Of a DNA stretch of 64,000 bases, positions 48,005 through 56,984 are shown piece by piece; the first letter of the stretch is position 1, and each line of letters starts with the position of its first letter. The notes under the pieces were generated by a model. The model was not told where the DNA came from and did no database searches. It saw only the letters and a program-made list of their open reading frames with translations. The stretch is taken from assembly GCF_023227765.1 (NCBI RefSeq), contig NZ_JALKBZ010000013.1, forward strand, positions 1 through 64,000. Direction: 5' to 3'. The position numbers and the translations under genes were made by a program. Source of the stretch: Fuchsiella alkaliacetigena (GTDB lineage: Bacteria > Bacillota > Halanaerobiia > Halobacteroidales > Acetohalobiaceae).

Positions 48005-49156
48005 ATGATTTATTTAGATAATGCTGCTACTTCATTTCCAAAGCCAGAAGCTGTTTACGAAAAGATGAATGAATTTATGCGTTGTAAAGCAGCTAATCCT
48101 GGTCGTTCTAGTCATCAATTAGCTGTTGCTGCTGATAAAGAGCTTTCTTCAGCCAGAGAGTTATTAGCTGAATTTTTTAATGCTCAAGATTCAGCAGAAA
48201 TTGTTTTTACTTTAAATGCTACTGATGCTTTAAATTTAGCGATCAAAGGTGTTTTGGATAAAGGTGACCATGTTATAACTACTACTATGGAACATAATTC
48301 AATAACTCGCCCTTTGAAATTTTTAGAGAAAAAAGGTATAATTGAGTTAAGCTTAGTTAACTGTGATTCTCAAACTGGAGAATTAAGTATGCAAAATTTT
48401 AAAACTGAGCTTCAAAATAATACTAAATTAGTAGTTATAACTCATGCTTCAAATGTAACTGGAACTTTAATGCCTATTGCAGAAATAGGGGAGTTGACTA
48501 ATAAACAAGATATAGTTTTTTTAGTTGATGCTGCTCAAACTGCTGGTGTCTATCCTATTGATGTTCAAGCATTGGGGATAGATTTAATGGCCTTTCCTGG
48601 CCATAAAGGTTTATTAGGCCCGCAGGGAACTGGCGGTTTATATATTAGAAAAGGTTTAGAATTAGCTACTTTAAGAGAAGGAGGAACAGGTAGTAATTCT
48701 GAAGCTATTTATCAGCCCCAAGTAGCTCCTGATAGATACGAAAGTGGAACTCCTAATGGAGTGGGGATAGTGGGGCTAGGTGTTGGAGTTAATTATATTC
48801 AGGAAAAGGGAGTTGATGCTTTAAGAAGTAAAAAATTGGAGTTGACTGATTATTTATTGAGTGAACTGCAGAGCATAGAGCAGGTTAAAGTTTATGGGCC
48901 TCAGGATATCAGCAAGCAGGCACCGGTACTTTCTATTAATTTGGGCCCTAAGAATGCTAATGAAATAGCATTTATCTTGGATAGAGCTTTTAATATTGCG
49001 GTAAGGTCTGGTTTGCATTGTGCTCCTTTTGCTCATCAAACATTAGGAACTATAGATCAAGGAACTGTGAGGATTAGTTTAGGTAATTTTAATACTAAAG
49101 ATGACTGTCAAGAATTGATCAAGGCTATTCAAAAGATTGCTCAAGAGTTGAAATGA
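48005..49156 (+). CDS. Cysteine desulfurase, class V aminotransferase
   Basis: 383-residue PLP enzyme of the cysteine desulfurase family close to the CsdB/EF2568 type. MIYLDNAATSFPKP start, AEIVFTLNATDALNLAI near 72, HASNVTGTLMP near 147, PLP lysine in FPGHKGLLGPQGTGGLY near 197-213, and active Cys in VRSGLHCAPFAH near 336-347. Supplies sulfur for Fe-S clusters or thiolation. No scaffold (IscU/SufU) is adjacent, so the acceptor is unknown. Confidence 0.9.
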   Translation: MIYLDNAATSFPKPEAVYEKMNEFMRCKAANPGRSSHQLAVAADKELSSARELLAEFFNAQDSAEIVFTLNATDALNLAIKGVLDKGDHVITTTMEHNSITRPLKFLEKKGIIELSLVNCDSQTGELSMQNFKTELQNNTKLVVITHASNVTGTLMPIAEIGELTNKQDIVFLVDAAQTAGVYPIDVQALGIDLMAFPGHKGLLGPQGTGGLYIRKGLELATLREGGTGSNSEAIYQPQVAPDRYESGTPNGVGIVGLGVGVNYIQEKGVDALRSKKLELTDYLLSELQSIEQVKVYGPQDISKQAPVLSINLGPKNANEIAFILDRAFNIAVRSGLHCAPFAHQTLGTIDQGTVRISLGNFNTKDDCQELIKAIQKIAQELK

Positions 49157-49183
49157 CTTTTGTTTTGCTAGAGGTGGTATTGA

Positions 49184-49861
49184 GTGAAAGGGACGATAGT
49201 AAATACAGTAGCTATTATTGTTGGAAGTGGCTTAGGTATCTGTTTAGGACGTAAATTTTCTACTTCTTTAAAGGAAACATTGTTGCAAGGATTAAGTTTA
49301 GCCGTTTTATTAATAGGAATGGAGATGACTTTGGAAAGTAATCAGCTATCAGTAGTTATTTTCAGTTTAGTGATTGGGGGTATTATTGGTGAATTATTAG
49401 GCATAGAAAGTAAATTAAAGAACTTTGGTAATTGGTTAGAAAGTAAGTTTGCCGTTGGTCACGGTGGTATTGCTGAGGCTTTTGTAAGAACAACTCTGAT
49501 TTACTGTGTAGGAGCTATGGCAATCATGGGAGCTATACAAGATGGTTTAACCGGAAATCCGGATATTCTATATGCTAAATCAATGTTAGATGGCTTTTCG
49601 GCTATTGCTTTTACTTCTACTATGGGAATAGGGGTAATTTTTTCCTCCCTATCGGTATTATTTTATCAAGGGACTATCACTTTGTTAGCTAATAGTTTAC
49701 AATTTTTGTTAACTCCTGAAATTGTGGCGGAAATGACAGCAACTGGGGGATTGCTAATTATAGGTATTTGTATTAATATTTTAGGCATGGCTGAGATTAA
49801 GGTTGGAAATTTATTACCTAGTATTGGTGTGGCTATTTTTTTAGCTCATTTAATTATTTAA
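49184..49861 (+). CDS. DUF554 membrane protein
   Basis: 225-residue integral membrane protein of the DUF554 (YdfK/YqgA) family: seven hydrophobic segments, GTIVNTVAIIVGSGLGICLG at the start, GMEMTLES and GGIIGELLGIE in the middle, MLDGFSAIAFTSTMGIGV later. Function unknown, transport suspected. GTG start at 49184 behind a GAGGTGG, 28 bp after the desulfurase gene. Confidence 0.88.
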   Translation: MKGTIVNTVAIIVGSGLGICLGRKFSTSLKETLLQGLSLAVLLIGMEMTLESNQLSVVIFSLVIGGIIGELLGIESKLKNFGNWLESKFAVGHGGIAEAFVRTTLIYCVGAMAIMGAIQDGLTGNPDILYAKSMLDGFSAIAFTSTMGIGVIFSSLSVLFYQGTITLLANSLQFLLTPEIVAEMTATGGLLIIGICINILGMAEIKVGNLLPSIGVAIFLAHLII

Positions 49862-49983
49862 ACAGTTTTAGTAAAATAGACTAATTATTTTAAAAATTTA
49901 AAGGTGATTTCGTTTTTTTGTCGAATTAAAAATTTTAAGAGAGTTTTTAATTAACTTAGATTTGTGAGGGGGATCTTTTAGAT

Positions 49984-50964
49984 ATGTCTTATTATGATAA
50001 AGAAAAGAAAATTACAATTAAGATTATTCCTCACCTTACTGGTAAAGTAATTAGTTTTCAGCTACCTAGAATTATTCCCAAGTTATTAATTACTTTTTTA
50101 TTAATAGGGCTAGTGGGTAGTAGCTTAGGATTTGCTTTTTATTATCAACAAAATAAAATGTCTTTGCAAAGAGCTGATTCTTTGAGCCAGGTGAAGGAGC
50201 GAAATAAGGAATTAAAGTCTAAACTCCATACTTTTTCTGAAGAAACTGAAGTTTTAGAAAAAGAGTTTAGAGAAATTCAGGAAACTAATCAGAATATAAA
50301 AAGATTAATTGATTATGATGATGCAGATGAAGAACAACAGGTCAATCAGGACTTTGAAAGTGGAGAAACTATTACTTACAATAATGAGGGTTATAATAAT
50401 TCTTATAATTCCTATAATCAAAACTGGGGTCCTGAGAATACTCAATCTACTACTTTAATTAGTAGTACTAGAAGTCGATTATCAGAATTAAGTACTTTAA
50501 TCCCTGAAAAAAGAGATGAATTAAAAAGGCTAAAGGAATCAGTAGTTGAGTATAATGATTATTTAGCTTCTAAGCCTAGCGGTTGGCCAGTTAAGACTAA
50601 TGAAAAAAGGATAACTTCTAAATATGGATATAGAAGCCATCCAGTTACAGGTAGAAGAACTTTTCATAATGGCTTAGATATTGGAGTTTGGTATGGAACT
50701 GAAATATATGCTACTGGAGAAGGAAAGGTTATAGAAGCAGGCTGGAAAGGTGGTTATGGTAGAACGGTTATTATCGACCACGGTTTTGGATATCGTACGC
50801 TTTATGGGCATAATCAGAGCTTGAATGTAAGTGTAGGCGATAAAGTTGAAAGAGGTGAATTGATTGCCTATTCAGGGAACTCTGGTCAAAGCACGGGCCC
50901 GCATTTGCACTATGAGGTTCATGTAGATGGGAAGCCGGTAGATCCTTTAGAATACATAGAATAG
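49984..50964 (+). CDS. M23-family cell-wall endopeptidase, membrane anchored
   Basis: 326 residues. One TM near 33-53, a coiled-coil region (about 60-110), an Asn/Tyr-rich linker near 130-150, and a C-terminal LytM/M23 domain: HNGLDIG (zinc His and Asp) near 229, YGHNQSL, and GPHLHYEVH near 309 with the HxH motif. Complete active site, so likely a peptidoglycan hydrolase. Followed 45 bp later by a bactofilin, a conserved partnership in cell-shape control. Confidence 0.92.
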   Translation: MSYYDKEKKITIKIIPHLTGKVISFQLPRIIPKLLITFLLIGLVGSSLGFAFYYQQNKMSLQRADSLSQVKERNKELKSKLHTFSEETEVLEKEFREIQETNQNIKRLIDYDDADEEQQVNQDFESGETITYNNEGYNNSYNSYNQNWGPENTQSTTLISSTRSRLSELSTLIPEKRDELKRLKESVVEYNDYLASKPSGWPVKTNEKRITSKYGYRSHPVTGRRTFHNGLDIGVWYGTEIYATGEGKVIEAGWKGGYGRTVIIDHGFGYRTLYGHNQSLNVSVGDKVERGELIAYSGNSGQSTGPHLHYEVHVDGKPVDPLEYIE

Positions 50965-51009
50965 TATTTAAATTTAATTATTCAAGTCTAATAAGGAGGA
51001 GTAATTATT

Positions 51010-51615
51010 ATGTTATTTGGTGATAAAAAAAAGAAGCAAAAAAAATCAAAGCGAGTAAAATCAGATAGTATGGAAACAATTATTGGAGCTGGAACAGAAA
51101 TTGATGGAACTATTAATACTGAAACCTCTCTAAGAATAGATGGTAAATTAAATGGTAAATTAATATCAAAAGGGGATCTAGTTGTTGGTGAAGAGGGAGT
51201 TCTAAAGGCAGATGTGGAGGCTAGAAATGTAACGGTTGCTGGCACTATAAAAGGAAATGTAATTACTGAAAATAAGTTAGTAATTGTTTCTAGCGGTAAG
51301 CTAATTGGTGATATCAAGATTTCCAATTTGATTGTTGAAGATGGAGCAATCTTTAAAGGAAAAAGTGAATCTAAATCAGCTTTAAATAAGAATCTTTCAG
51401 ATTCTAAGGATAAAATTGAAGATACAGCTCAAAAATCTGAGAATGATAAAAAGAAAGAGCAAGCTAAAAAAGATCAGGATAAAAAAGAAGATAATAAATC
51501 TAAGGATGAGCAAAAATCTAAGCAACAAATTAATAAAACTAGTAAAACTGAGCAGAAGAAGTCTCGTTCAAAAAACAAGAAGGTATTAAGGGGAAAGATC
51601 AAGGAAGATAAGTAA
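51010..51615 (+). CDS. Bactofilin (polymer-forming cytoskeletal protein)
   Basis: 201 residues. Central bactofilin beta-helix (about 18-115) with repeating ETIIGAGTEIDGTI, SLRIDGKLNGKLISKGDLVVG, VTVAGTIKGNV turns; basic N-terminus, and a ~75-residue disordered tail very rich in Lys, Glu, Asp and Gln. Bactofilins form filaments guiding wall enzymes; the adjacent M23 peptidase is the probable client. Confidence 0.92.
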   Translation: MLFGDKKKKQKKSKRVKSDSMETIIGAGTEIDGTINTETSLRIDGKLNGKLISKGDLVVGEEGVLKADVEARNVTVAGTIKGNVITENKLVIVSSGKLIGDIKISNLIVEDGAIFKGKSESKSALNKNLSDSKDKIEDTAQKSENDKKKEQAKKDQDKKEDNKSKDEQKSKQQINKTSKTEQKKSRSKNKKVLRGKIKEDK

Positions 51616-51683
51616 GCTGAAGTATAATTAAATCACTTTCAGAGAATAATATTTTTGAATTAATAACTCTGGAGGTGGGGTAA

Positions 51684-51926
51684 TTGAAAGTAGCTATTGA
51701 AGAAGGATTGACAAACTATAGGGACTATTTAGAACAAAAAGGTTATCAGGTATTGGATATGGAAGCTGCTGATAAAGAAGCAGACTGCTTAGTAGTTAGT
51801 GGTTTAGATACTAATAAGTTAGGGATTCAGGATGTAGAAGAAGATACTGATAAACCAATTGTTTCAGTTAAGGGTAAGGATGTGGAAGAAGTTATTGCTC
51901 AACTTGAAAAATATGGTAATTTATAA
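51684..51926 (+). CDS. YkuS/UPF0180 family protein
   Basis: 80-residue small acidic protein: KVAIEEGLTNYRDYLEQKGYQV, ADCLVVSGLDTNKLGIQD, KPIVSVKGKDVEEVI. Family UPF0180 (YkuS) has no proven function. TTG start at 51684 with GGAGGTGGGG upstream. Confidence 0.85.
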   Translation: MKVAIEEGLTNYRDYLEQKGYQVLDMEAADKEADCLVVSGLDTNKLGIQDVEEDTDKPIVSVKGKDVEEVIAQLEKYGNL

Positions 51927-51943
51927 AAAATAAAAATATCAAT

Positions 51944-51989
51944 ATAAGCACTAAGGGGGCTACTAGCTAGTAGCCCCCTTAGTGCTTAT
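51944..51989. terminator. 46-bp perfect palindrome between convergent genes
   Basis: Perfect inverted repeat (ATAAGCACTAAGGGGGC... centre AGCT at 51966) between the UPF0180 gene and yyaC, which converge. Likely bidirectional terminator; the minus-strand side is T-rich. Confidence 0.7.
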
Positions 51990-52092
51990 TACAATTATCA
52001 ATCAAGAAATTTTTCTTTATAACTTACTTATAACTTACTCGAAAGTTAGTTTAAGTTCTTTGTTTTTAAGATAAGTAAGAGATTAGTGAAAA

Positions 52093-52803
52093 TTATATAT
52101 AGTTCAGATTTCTCAATCCCCAGTTGATTCCTCTAGAAATTACTTTAGCCATTTTAAATACTAGGCTTAAACGGGTACTTTGTAAGACAAAGTATTCCAT
52201 ATAACCTCCAATATTAACTAGGCCGGTAATATGCATATCACCAACAGGGGGTAACTCTTTATTTACTCCTGAGCCTGGTTTAAGCGGGCCCTGTTCTACA
52301 CTGATTGAACCTACACTACTATTTCTTCCTAAACCAGCATCAATTGCTAAAATAAAAGGATTTGGATATTTTTCCTTAATTAACTTTAATTTTTCTTTTA
52401 AATTAGTAGCATGTACTGGATTATTTAAAGTTCCAAAAACAGGTACTTTAGCAGAAATAGATTTATTTAGGTTATTACCTATTAAGGGACCTAAAGAATC
52501 GCCAGTAGAACGATCAGTACCTATACAAAGAATTACAATTTCTTGATAACGATTGTCAAATAATTGCTCTAAAAATGAAACAATTAATTTTTTTAAATTA
52601 TTGGCAGCCCAAGGGTCATCTATATGAACTTTATTTTTATCCAATAATGCATCACGATCGAAATCAACTTCAGCTTGGGTAGTCGTTATTTCTTGAGTAG
52701 GATCATTACATTGGGAGCAAGTAGTAGGAGTATCTAAAAAAAATTCAAGATCCATTACTTGTTTGCCACAGTTTTTACAGATAATACTTTCAAAGCTTCC
52801 CAT
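52093..52803 (-). CDS. yyaC: Spore protease-like YyaC (DUF1256) with zinc ribbon
   Basis: 236 residues. The C-terminal ~170 residues are YyaC/DUF1256 (GPR-like fold): VILCIGTDRSTGDSLGPLIG, GTLNNPVHATNL, FILAIDAGLGRNSSVGSI, LPPVGDMHITGLVNIGGYMEY. The N-terminal 70 residues carry CKNCGK and CSQCND, a probable zinc ribbon not part of the standard domain. ATG at 52803 with AGGAGG upstream. Sporulation-associated in Bacillus, where it also neighbours the spo0J locus. One of the few genes against the replication direction. Confidence 0.88.
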   Translation of the reverse strand: MGSFESIICKNCGKQVMDLEFFLDTPTTCSQCNDPTQEITTTQAEVDFDRDALLDKNKVHIDDPWAANNLKKLIVSFLEQLFDNRYQEIVILCIGTDRSTGDSLGPLIGNNLNKSISAKVPVFGTLNNPVHATNLKEKLKLIKEKYPNPFILAIDAGLGRNSSVGSISVEQGPLKPGSGVNKELPPVGDMHITGLVNIGGYMEYFVLQSTRLSLVFKMAKVISRGINWGLRNLNYI

Positions 52804-52952
52804 ATTCAATTCCTCCTGATTCTTTAAAGTCTTAAGTTAATTATGCGCAAAGTAAAAGCAAAGTAATCTGTTAAATATTGGCGCTTAAGCTTAATGAATG
52901 CCTAATTTAGCTAATATACTTTAGTTATATACTCGATTCAAGGAGGAAAACT

Positions 52953-53996
52953 ATGACCAAAAATAATAGGCAAACTATTCAAGTTGCTTTTACCTATGTA
53001 GGGGCAGTAATTGGAGCTGGTTTTGCTTCTGGACAGGAAATTCTTCAATTTTTCACTTTAAATCCTGGTAGTTATATAGGGATTTTAATTTGTGGGCTGT
53101 TATTTACTATTTTAGGCTATTTTAAGCTTAAAATTGCTTTAGACTTTAATCTTTATACTTACCATCAATTTTTTAATCAATTGGGAGGAAGAAAAATAGC
53201 TAACTTTGCTAATATAGTAACTTTTCTTTTTTTATTTGGCAGCTTAATAGTTATGCTGTCAGGTAGTGGAGAAATATTTAGCTCCTACTTTCAATTGAGT
53301 AAATCATTAGGGATTTTATTAACCTTTATGATTATGGCTTTAGCTGTTAAGTTTGGCATAGAAGGTGTGATGAAGCTAAATTTATTCTTAATTCCTCTGT
53401 TAATGATAGTTATATTTTTTATTTTTTTTGTAAATGTAGAGCTAAACTTTATTTCAACTAGTAACACTTTAAATATTTCTGAGCTGCCAAAACTTATTTT
53501 TTATTCTATTATTTATGCAAGCTATAACTTATTTTTGGCCTTGCCAGTTTTAATAGCTATTCCAAGTAGGGTTCAGCAAGAGAGATTATTAAGAAAAGGT
53601 AGTATTTTAGCAGGAAGTATAATAATTACTTTAGCTTTAATAGTTAACTTCTTATTAATGCAAAATCTTAATTTAATAAAAGAAAGCCAAGTTCCAATTT
53701 TAGATGCTTTAAGCCATCAACAGTCAGCTATGTATTTAGTATATTCAGTAATACTTTGGTTAGCTATGCTTACTACTGGTAGTAGTAATTTATATGGACT
53801 AATAGTTGAATTAAAAGAGAAACTTCCTCTTTCTCTAAATAAGCTATTAGTTTTATTTGCTTTGATCACCTTTTGCTTAGCTAGACTTCCTTTTGCTGAT
53901 TTAGTAGCTATAATTTATCCTTCCTTAGGTAATATCGGACTTATAATTATTATATTTTTATTCTTAAAGTACTTAAAAGAGAAGATAATAGTATAG
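52953..53996 (+). CDS. YkvI-family membrane transporter-like protein
   Basis: 347-residue polytopic membrane protein (about 10 TM). TYVGAVIGAGFASGQEILQFF near 13-33 is the family hallmark (broken helix 1 of the APC/LeuT fold). Residues 185-200 (SYNLFLALPVLIAIPSRV) are also typical. Substrate unknown. Divergent from yyaC. Confidence 0.85.
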   Translation: MTKNNRQTIQVAFTYVGAVIGAGFASGQEILQFFTLNPGSYIGILICGLLFTILGYFKLKIALDFNLYTYHQFFNQLGGRKIANFANIVTFLFLFGSLIVMLSGSGEIFSSYFQLSKSLGILLTFMIMALAVKFGIEGVMKLNLFLIPLLMIVIFFIFFVNVELNFISTSNTLNISELPKLIFYSIIYASYNLFLALPVLIAIPSRVQQERLLRKGSILAGSIIITLALIVNFLLMQNLNLIKESQVPILDALSHQQSAMYLVYSVILWLAMLTTGSSNLYGLIVELKEKLPLSLNKLLVLFALITFCLARLPFADLVAIIYPSLGNIGLIIIIFLFLKYLKEKIIV

Positions 53997-54102
53997 GAGA
54001 GTATTGAAAAATAATTATTTTTGCAATTGGGATTATAATCGATTATAATTATATTTTAGATGAATAACTAATTTTTAGATTTAGAGTTAAGGGGGGAAGT
54101 GA

Positions 54103-54282
54103 ATGGAGTTCGAAGTTGGAGAAGTAGTTAAACTTAAAAAAGGACATCCTTGCGGAAGTAATAACTGGGAAATATTACGTACTGGGATGGACTTTAGACT
54201 TAAATGTTTAGGTTGTGAAAGAGTAATTATGCTAGCTAGAGCTAAGTTTGAAAAGAGCTTTAAAGAAAAAGTTGAAAACTAA
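54103..54282 (+). CDS. DUF951 protein (YyzM-like), 59 residues
   Basis: Short protein MEFEVGEVVKLKKGHPCGSN... with CGSNNWEILRTGMDFRLKC and CLGCERVIMLAR: a HPCG and CxxC pair spaced as in DUF951, probably a small zinc-binding beta barrel. SD GGGGGAAGTG just upstream. Placed 48 bp before ychF, where yyzM lies in Bacillus. Confidence 0.85.
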   Translation: MEFEVGEVVKLKKGHPCGSNNWEILRTGMDFRLKCLGCERVIMLARAKFEKSFKEKVEN

Positions 54283-54330
54283 GAGATCAAGTTTAGAAAC
54301 TTAATCGATATTAAGGAGAGGTTATTAGGT

Positions 54331-55431
54331 ATGGGAATGAAATGTGGAATTGTAGGCTTACCTAATGTGGGTAAGTCTACCTTATTTAATGCAATTACTG
54401 AAGCAGGAGCAGGAGCTGAAAACTATCCCTTTTGTACTATTGATCCTAATGTAGGTATTGTTGATGTTCCTGATCAAAGGCTACATAAATTGACAGAGAT
54501 TATAGAGCCTCAAGAAACTATTCCTACAGCTATTGAATTTGTAGATATTGCTGGTTTAGTTAAAGGGGCCAGTAAAGGAGAAGGTTTAGGTAATAAGTTT
54601 TTATCACATATTAGAGAAGTAGATGCTATTGTGCATGTAGTGCGCTGTTTTGAAAGTAAGAATATCACTCATGTAGAAGGGGATTTAGATCCAATTAGAG
54701 ATATTGAAACTATTAATATGGAATTAATACTGGCTGATTTAGCAACGATTGAAAATCGAATGGAAAAGACTGAACGAATGTTAAAGAGCGGAGAACAAAA
54801 ATATAAAGATGATATGTTATTATGGAAAAAAGTTAAAAATAGCTTAGAGTCTGCACAAGCGGTTAGAAACTTAAGCTTAACTGAAGAAGAGAAAGAAAAG
54901 CTAAAAGACTGTCATTTATTAACTATAAAGCCTGTGCTTTATGTAGCTAATATAGGTGAGGAAGAAATTAAAAGTAATCAAGAAAATAGTTATTTGCAAG
55001 CTGTTAAGGACTATGCGCAGCAGGAAGATACAGAGATGATTACTGTTAGCGCTGAAATAGAAGCAGAGGTGGCAGAGTTAGAAGGAGCAGCTAAGGAGCT
55101 ATTTTTAGAGGAGCTTGGAGTTGAAGAATCTGGCTTAGATAAATTAATTAAGGCTGGCTATAAGTTATTAGGTTTAATTACCTTTTTTACTGCTGGTGAA
55201 AAAGAAGTTAGGGCTTGGACGGTTAAAAAAGGCTCTACTGCTCCGGAGGCAGCAGGAAAAATACATAGCGATATGGAGCACGGCTTTATTAGGGCCGAGG
55301 TAGTAAGCTATGAAGATTTAGTAAAAGCTGGCTCTTTTGCTGAAAGTAGAGAACAAGGCAAATTGAGATTAGAGGGTAAAGATTATATTGTAAAAGATGG
55401 GGATGTATGCTACTTCAGGTTTAATGTTTAA
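54331..55431 (+). CDS. ychF: Redox-regulated ATPase YchF/OLA1
   Basis: 366-residue Obg-family P-loop ATPase: [18 protein letters not shown] near 7-24, [20 protein letters not shown] near 70-89, a coiled coil (about 130-200) and a C-terminal TGS domain (about 280-366, [17 protein letters not shown]). Binds ribosomes; prefers ATP because of an altered G4 motif. SD GGAGAGG nine bases before the ATG. Confidence 0.95.
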   Translation: MGMKCGIVGLPNVGKSTLFNAITEAGAGAENYPFCTIDPNVGIVDVPDQRLHKLTEIIEPQETIPTAIEFVDIAGLVKGASKGEGLGNKFLSHIREVDAIVHVVRCFESKNITHVEGDLDPIRDIETINMELILADLATIENRMEKTERMLKSGEQKYKDDMLLWKKVKNSLESAQAVRNLSLTEEEKEKLKDCHLLTIKPVLYVANIGEEEIKSNQENSYLQAVKDYAQQEDTEMITVSAEIEAEVAELEGAAKELFLEELGVEESGLDKLIKAGYKLLGLITFFTAGEKEVRAWTVKKGSTAPEAAGKIHSDMEHGFIRAEVVSYEDLVKAGSFAESREQGKLRLEGKDYIVKDGDVCYFRFNV

Positions 55432-55433
55432 GT

Positions 55434-55462
55434 TTGCATTTTTAAGTAAGAAGTGTTATAAT
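55434..55462 (+). promoter_or_regulatory. Promoter of rpsF-ssb-rpsR
   Basis: TTGCAT (55434-55439), 17-bp spacer, TATAAT (55457-55462), just beyond the ychF stop. Confidence 0.7.
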
Positions 55463-55469
55463 TGCTTGG

Positions 55470-55517
55470 AAACCATGCTCTATTTTTAAAATAGGGCCGT
55501 TAGTCCAAATGGAGGAG
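55470..55517 (+). promoter_or_regulatory. S6:S18 leader-like RNA motif
   Basis: After the promoter, ACCAT pairs with ATGG just before the SD; inside is a hairpin CTATTTT/AAAATAG followed by GGGCCG. A hairpin plus an unpaired CCG resembles the known autoregulatory leader bound by S6:S18. Small and AT-rich, so tentative. Confidence 0.5.
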
Positions 55518-55530
55518 GTGTTGATTAAGA

Positions 55531-55818
55531 ATGAATAAGTATGAAACAGTATTTATAGCTAATCCTGACCTAGAAGATGAAGTTATTGAATCTTTGGGAG
55601 AAAAGATATTGGAAACTATTAATAGCAATCAAGGAGAAGTTGTTCAAAGCGATAGTTGGGGAACTAAAAAGCTAGCCTATGAAATAGATGGTCATAAGGC
55701 AGGTCATTATACTATCATCAATTTCAAAGGTGAAGCTGAGACTGTAGATGAGTTGGAAAGAGTCTATGGAATTAATGATCAGATTATCAGGTTTATGATT
55801 TTACGAGAAGAAGAGTAG
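55531..55818 (+). CDS. rpsF: 30S ribosomal protein S6
   Basis: 95-residue S6: NKYETVFIANPDLEDE at the start, DSWGTKKLAYEIDGHKAGHYTIINF in the middle, RVYGINDQIIRFMIL at the end. SD GGAGGAGGTG. First gene of rpsF-ssb-rpsR. Confidence 0.97.
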   Translation: MNKYETVFIANPDLEDEVIESLGEKILETINSNQGEVVQSDSWGTKKLAYEIDGHKAGHYTIINFKGEAETVDELERVYGINDQIIRFMILREEE

Positions 55819-55854
55819 TTTTAGACCTATCCCTTAATTAAGGTGGTGTAACAA

Positions 55855-56250
55855 TTGCTTAATAAAATTATTTTGATTGGAAGGTTAACTCAGGATCCTG
55901 AACTAAGGTATACACCTAATGGCAATGCAGTTGCTAACTTTAGTTTAGCTGTAGAACGTAACTATACTAATAAACAAGGTGAACGCGATGTAGACTTTAT
56001 TGATATTGTGGTGTGGAGAAAGCAGGCTGAAACCTGTGCTAATCACTTAGGTAAAGGTAGACTAGTAGCAGTTGAGGGTAGGTTGCAGATTAGAAGCTAT
56101 GAAACCGATGAAGGACAAAGAAGAAGAGTAGCAGAGGTTGTTGCTAATAATGTTAAATTTTTAGATTGGCCTAAAAATAATGGAAATCAGAATAAAAATA
56201 AAAATAGTGGAGACGATTTTGATGAAGAGGATATTGATGTTCCTTTTTAA
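55855..56250 (+). CDS. ssb: Single-stranded DNA-binding protein
   Basis: 131-residue SSB: OB-fold with LIGRLTQDPELRYTPNGNAVANFSLAV near 7-33, WRKQAETCANHLGKGRLVAVEGRLQIRSYE near 53; short Asn/Lys-rich linker and acidic tip DDFDEEDIDVPF for partner binding. TTG start with AAGGTGGTG upstream. Between rpsF and rpsR as usual. Confidence 0.96.
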   Translation: MLNKIILIGRLTQDPELRYTPNGNAVANFSLAVERNYTNKQGERDVDFIDIVVWRKQAETCANHLGKGRLVAVEGRLQIRSYETDEGQRRRVAEVVANNVKFLDWPKNNGNQNKNKNSGDDFDEEDIDVPF

Positions 56251-56288
56251 TAGTTTAGGACAAGTTTTGGATAAGGAGGTAAGTAAAG

Positions 56289-56504
56289 ATGGCCCGTGGT
56301 AGGAGTAGTTCCTGTGAATTTTGTGCTAATAAGGTTGATAAGGTAGATTATAAAGATGTTAATAAGCTAAGAAAGTATATTACTGATCGAGGCAAGATTA
56401 TACCTCGTAGAATTTCTGGTAATTGTGCATTACATCAGCGACAGCTAACTAAAGCAGTTAAAAGAGCTCGTAATATTGCCTTATTGCCTTTTACAATCGA
56501 TTAA
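56289..56504 (+). CDS. rpsR: 30S ribosomal protein S18 (C+ form)
   Basis: 71-residue S18 with [32 protein letters not shown]; the CxxC...C-H set suggests the zinc-binding C+ variant. Last gene of rpsF-ssb-rpsR, followed by a terminator. Confidence 0.96.
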   Translation: MARGRSSSCEFCANKVDKVDYKDVNKLRKYITDRGKIIPRRISGNCALHQRQLTKAVKRARNIALLPFTID

Positions 56505-56510
56505 TATAGT

Positions 56511-56542
56511 AAAAACAGAGAGGAATATTCCTCTCTGTTTTT
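56511..56542 (+). terminator. Terminator after rpsR
   Basis: Perfect repeat AAAAACAGAGAGGAAT and its complement, ending in T5. Confidence 0.85.
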
Positions 56543-56643
56543 AACTTAAGCAGGAAAAAACTTTTTTCTCAAGAATTTAATTTATATGAAAATCTATTTT
56601 AGATAGATTGAGAGTGGGAAAACTAAACCTTGGGAGGAGTTTG

Positions 56644-56967
56644 ATGGAGAAGCATAAGTTTAGAGGTCAAAAAAATAGCATTGCTCAGAATTCAAAGATA
56701 GTAAAATTACTTAAAAGTGAAGTGTTAAGTAGTGTTTCTCATCTTTTTAGAGTAATGTTAGGCAATAGTCAAGAAAAAGTAGTTGATGCTTTAGCAGCTT
56801 TAATGATTTCAATTTACTTATTAGCTAAAAGATTAGGGATTTCACCAGTCAAAATAGAAAGAAAAATGCAAGAAAATTTACAGGATAATATAGATGAAAA
56901 TCATGAAATAGAAGAGTGTTACGGAGATTTGAGTTATTTATTAAATTATTTAAGAAAAAGAGACTAG
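56644..56967 (+). CDS. MazG-like family protein
   Basis: 107-residue all-helical protein: KIVKLLKSEVLSSVSHLFRVML, VVDALAALMISIYLLAKRLGIS, KIERKMQENLQ, typical of the small MazG-like proteins found between rpsR and yybS in clostridia. Nucleotide pyrophosphohydrolase role not proven. ATG at 56644 chosen for the GGGAGG upstream. Confidence 0.75.
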   Translation: MEKHKFRGQKNSIAQNSKIVKLLKSEVLSSVSHLFRVMLGNSQEKVVDALAALMISIYLLAKRLGISPVKIERKMQENLQDNIDENHEIEECYGDLSYLLNYLRKRD

Positions 56968-56984
56968 GATGAGAGGTGAAGCTT

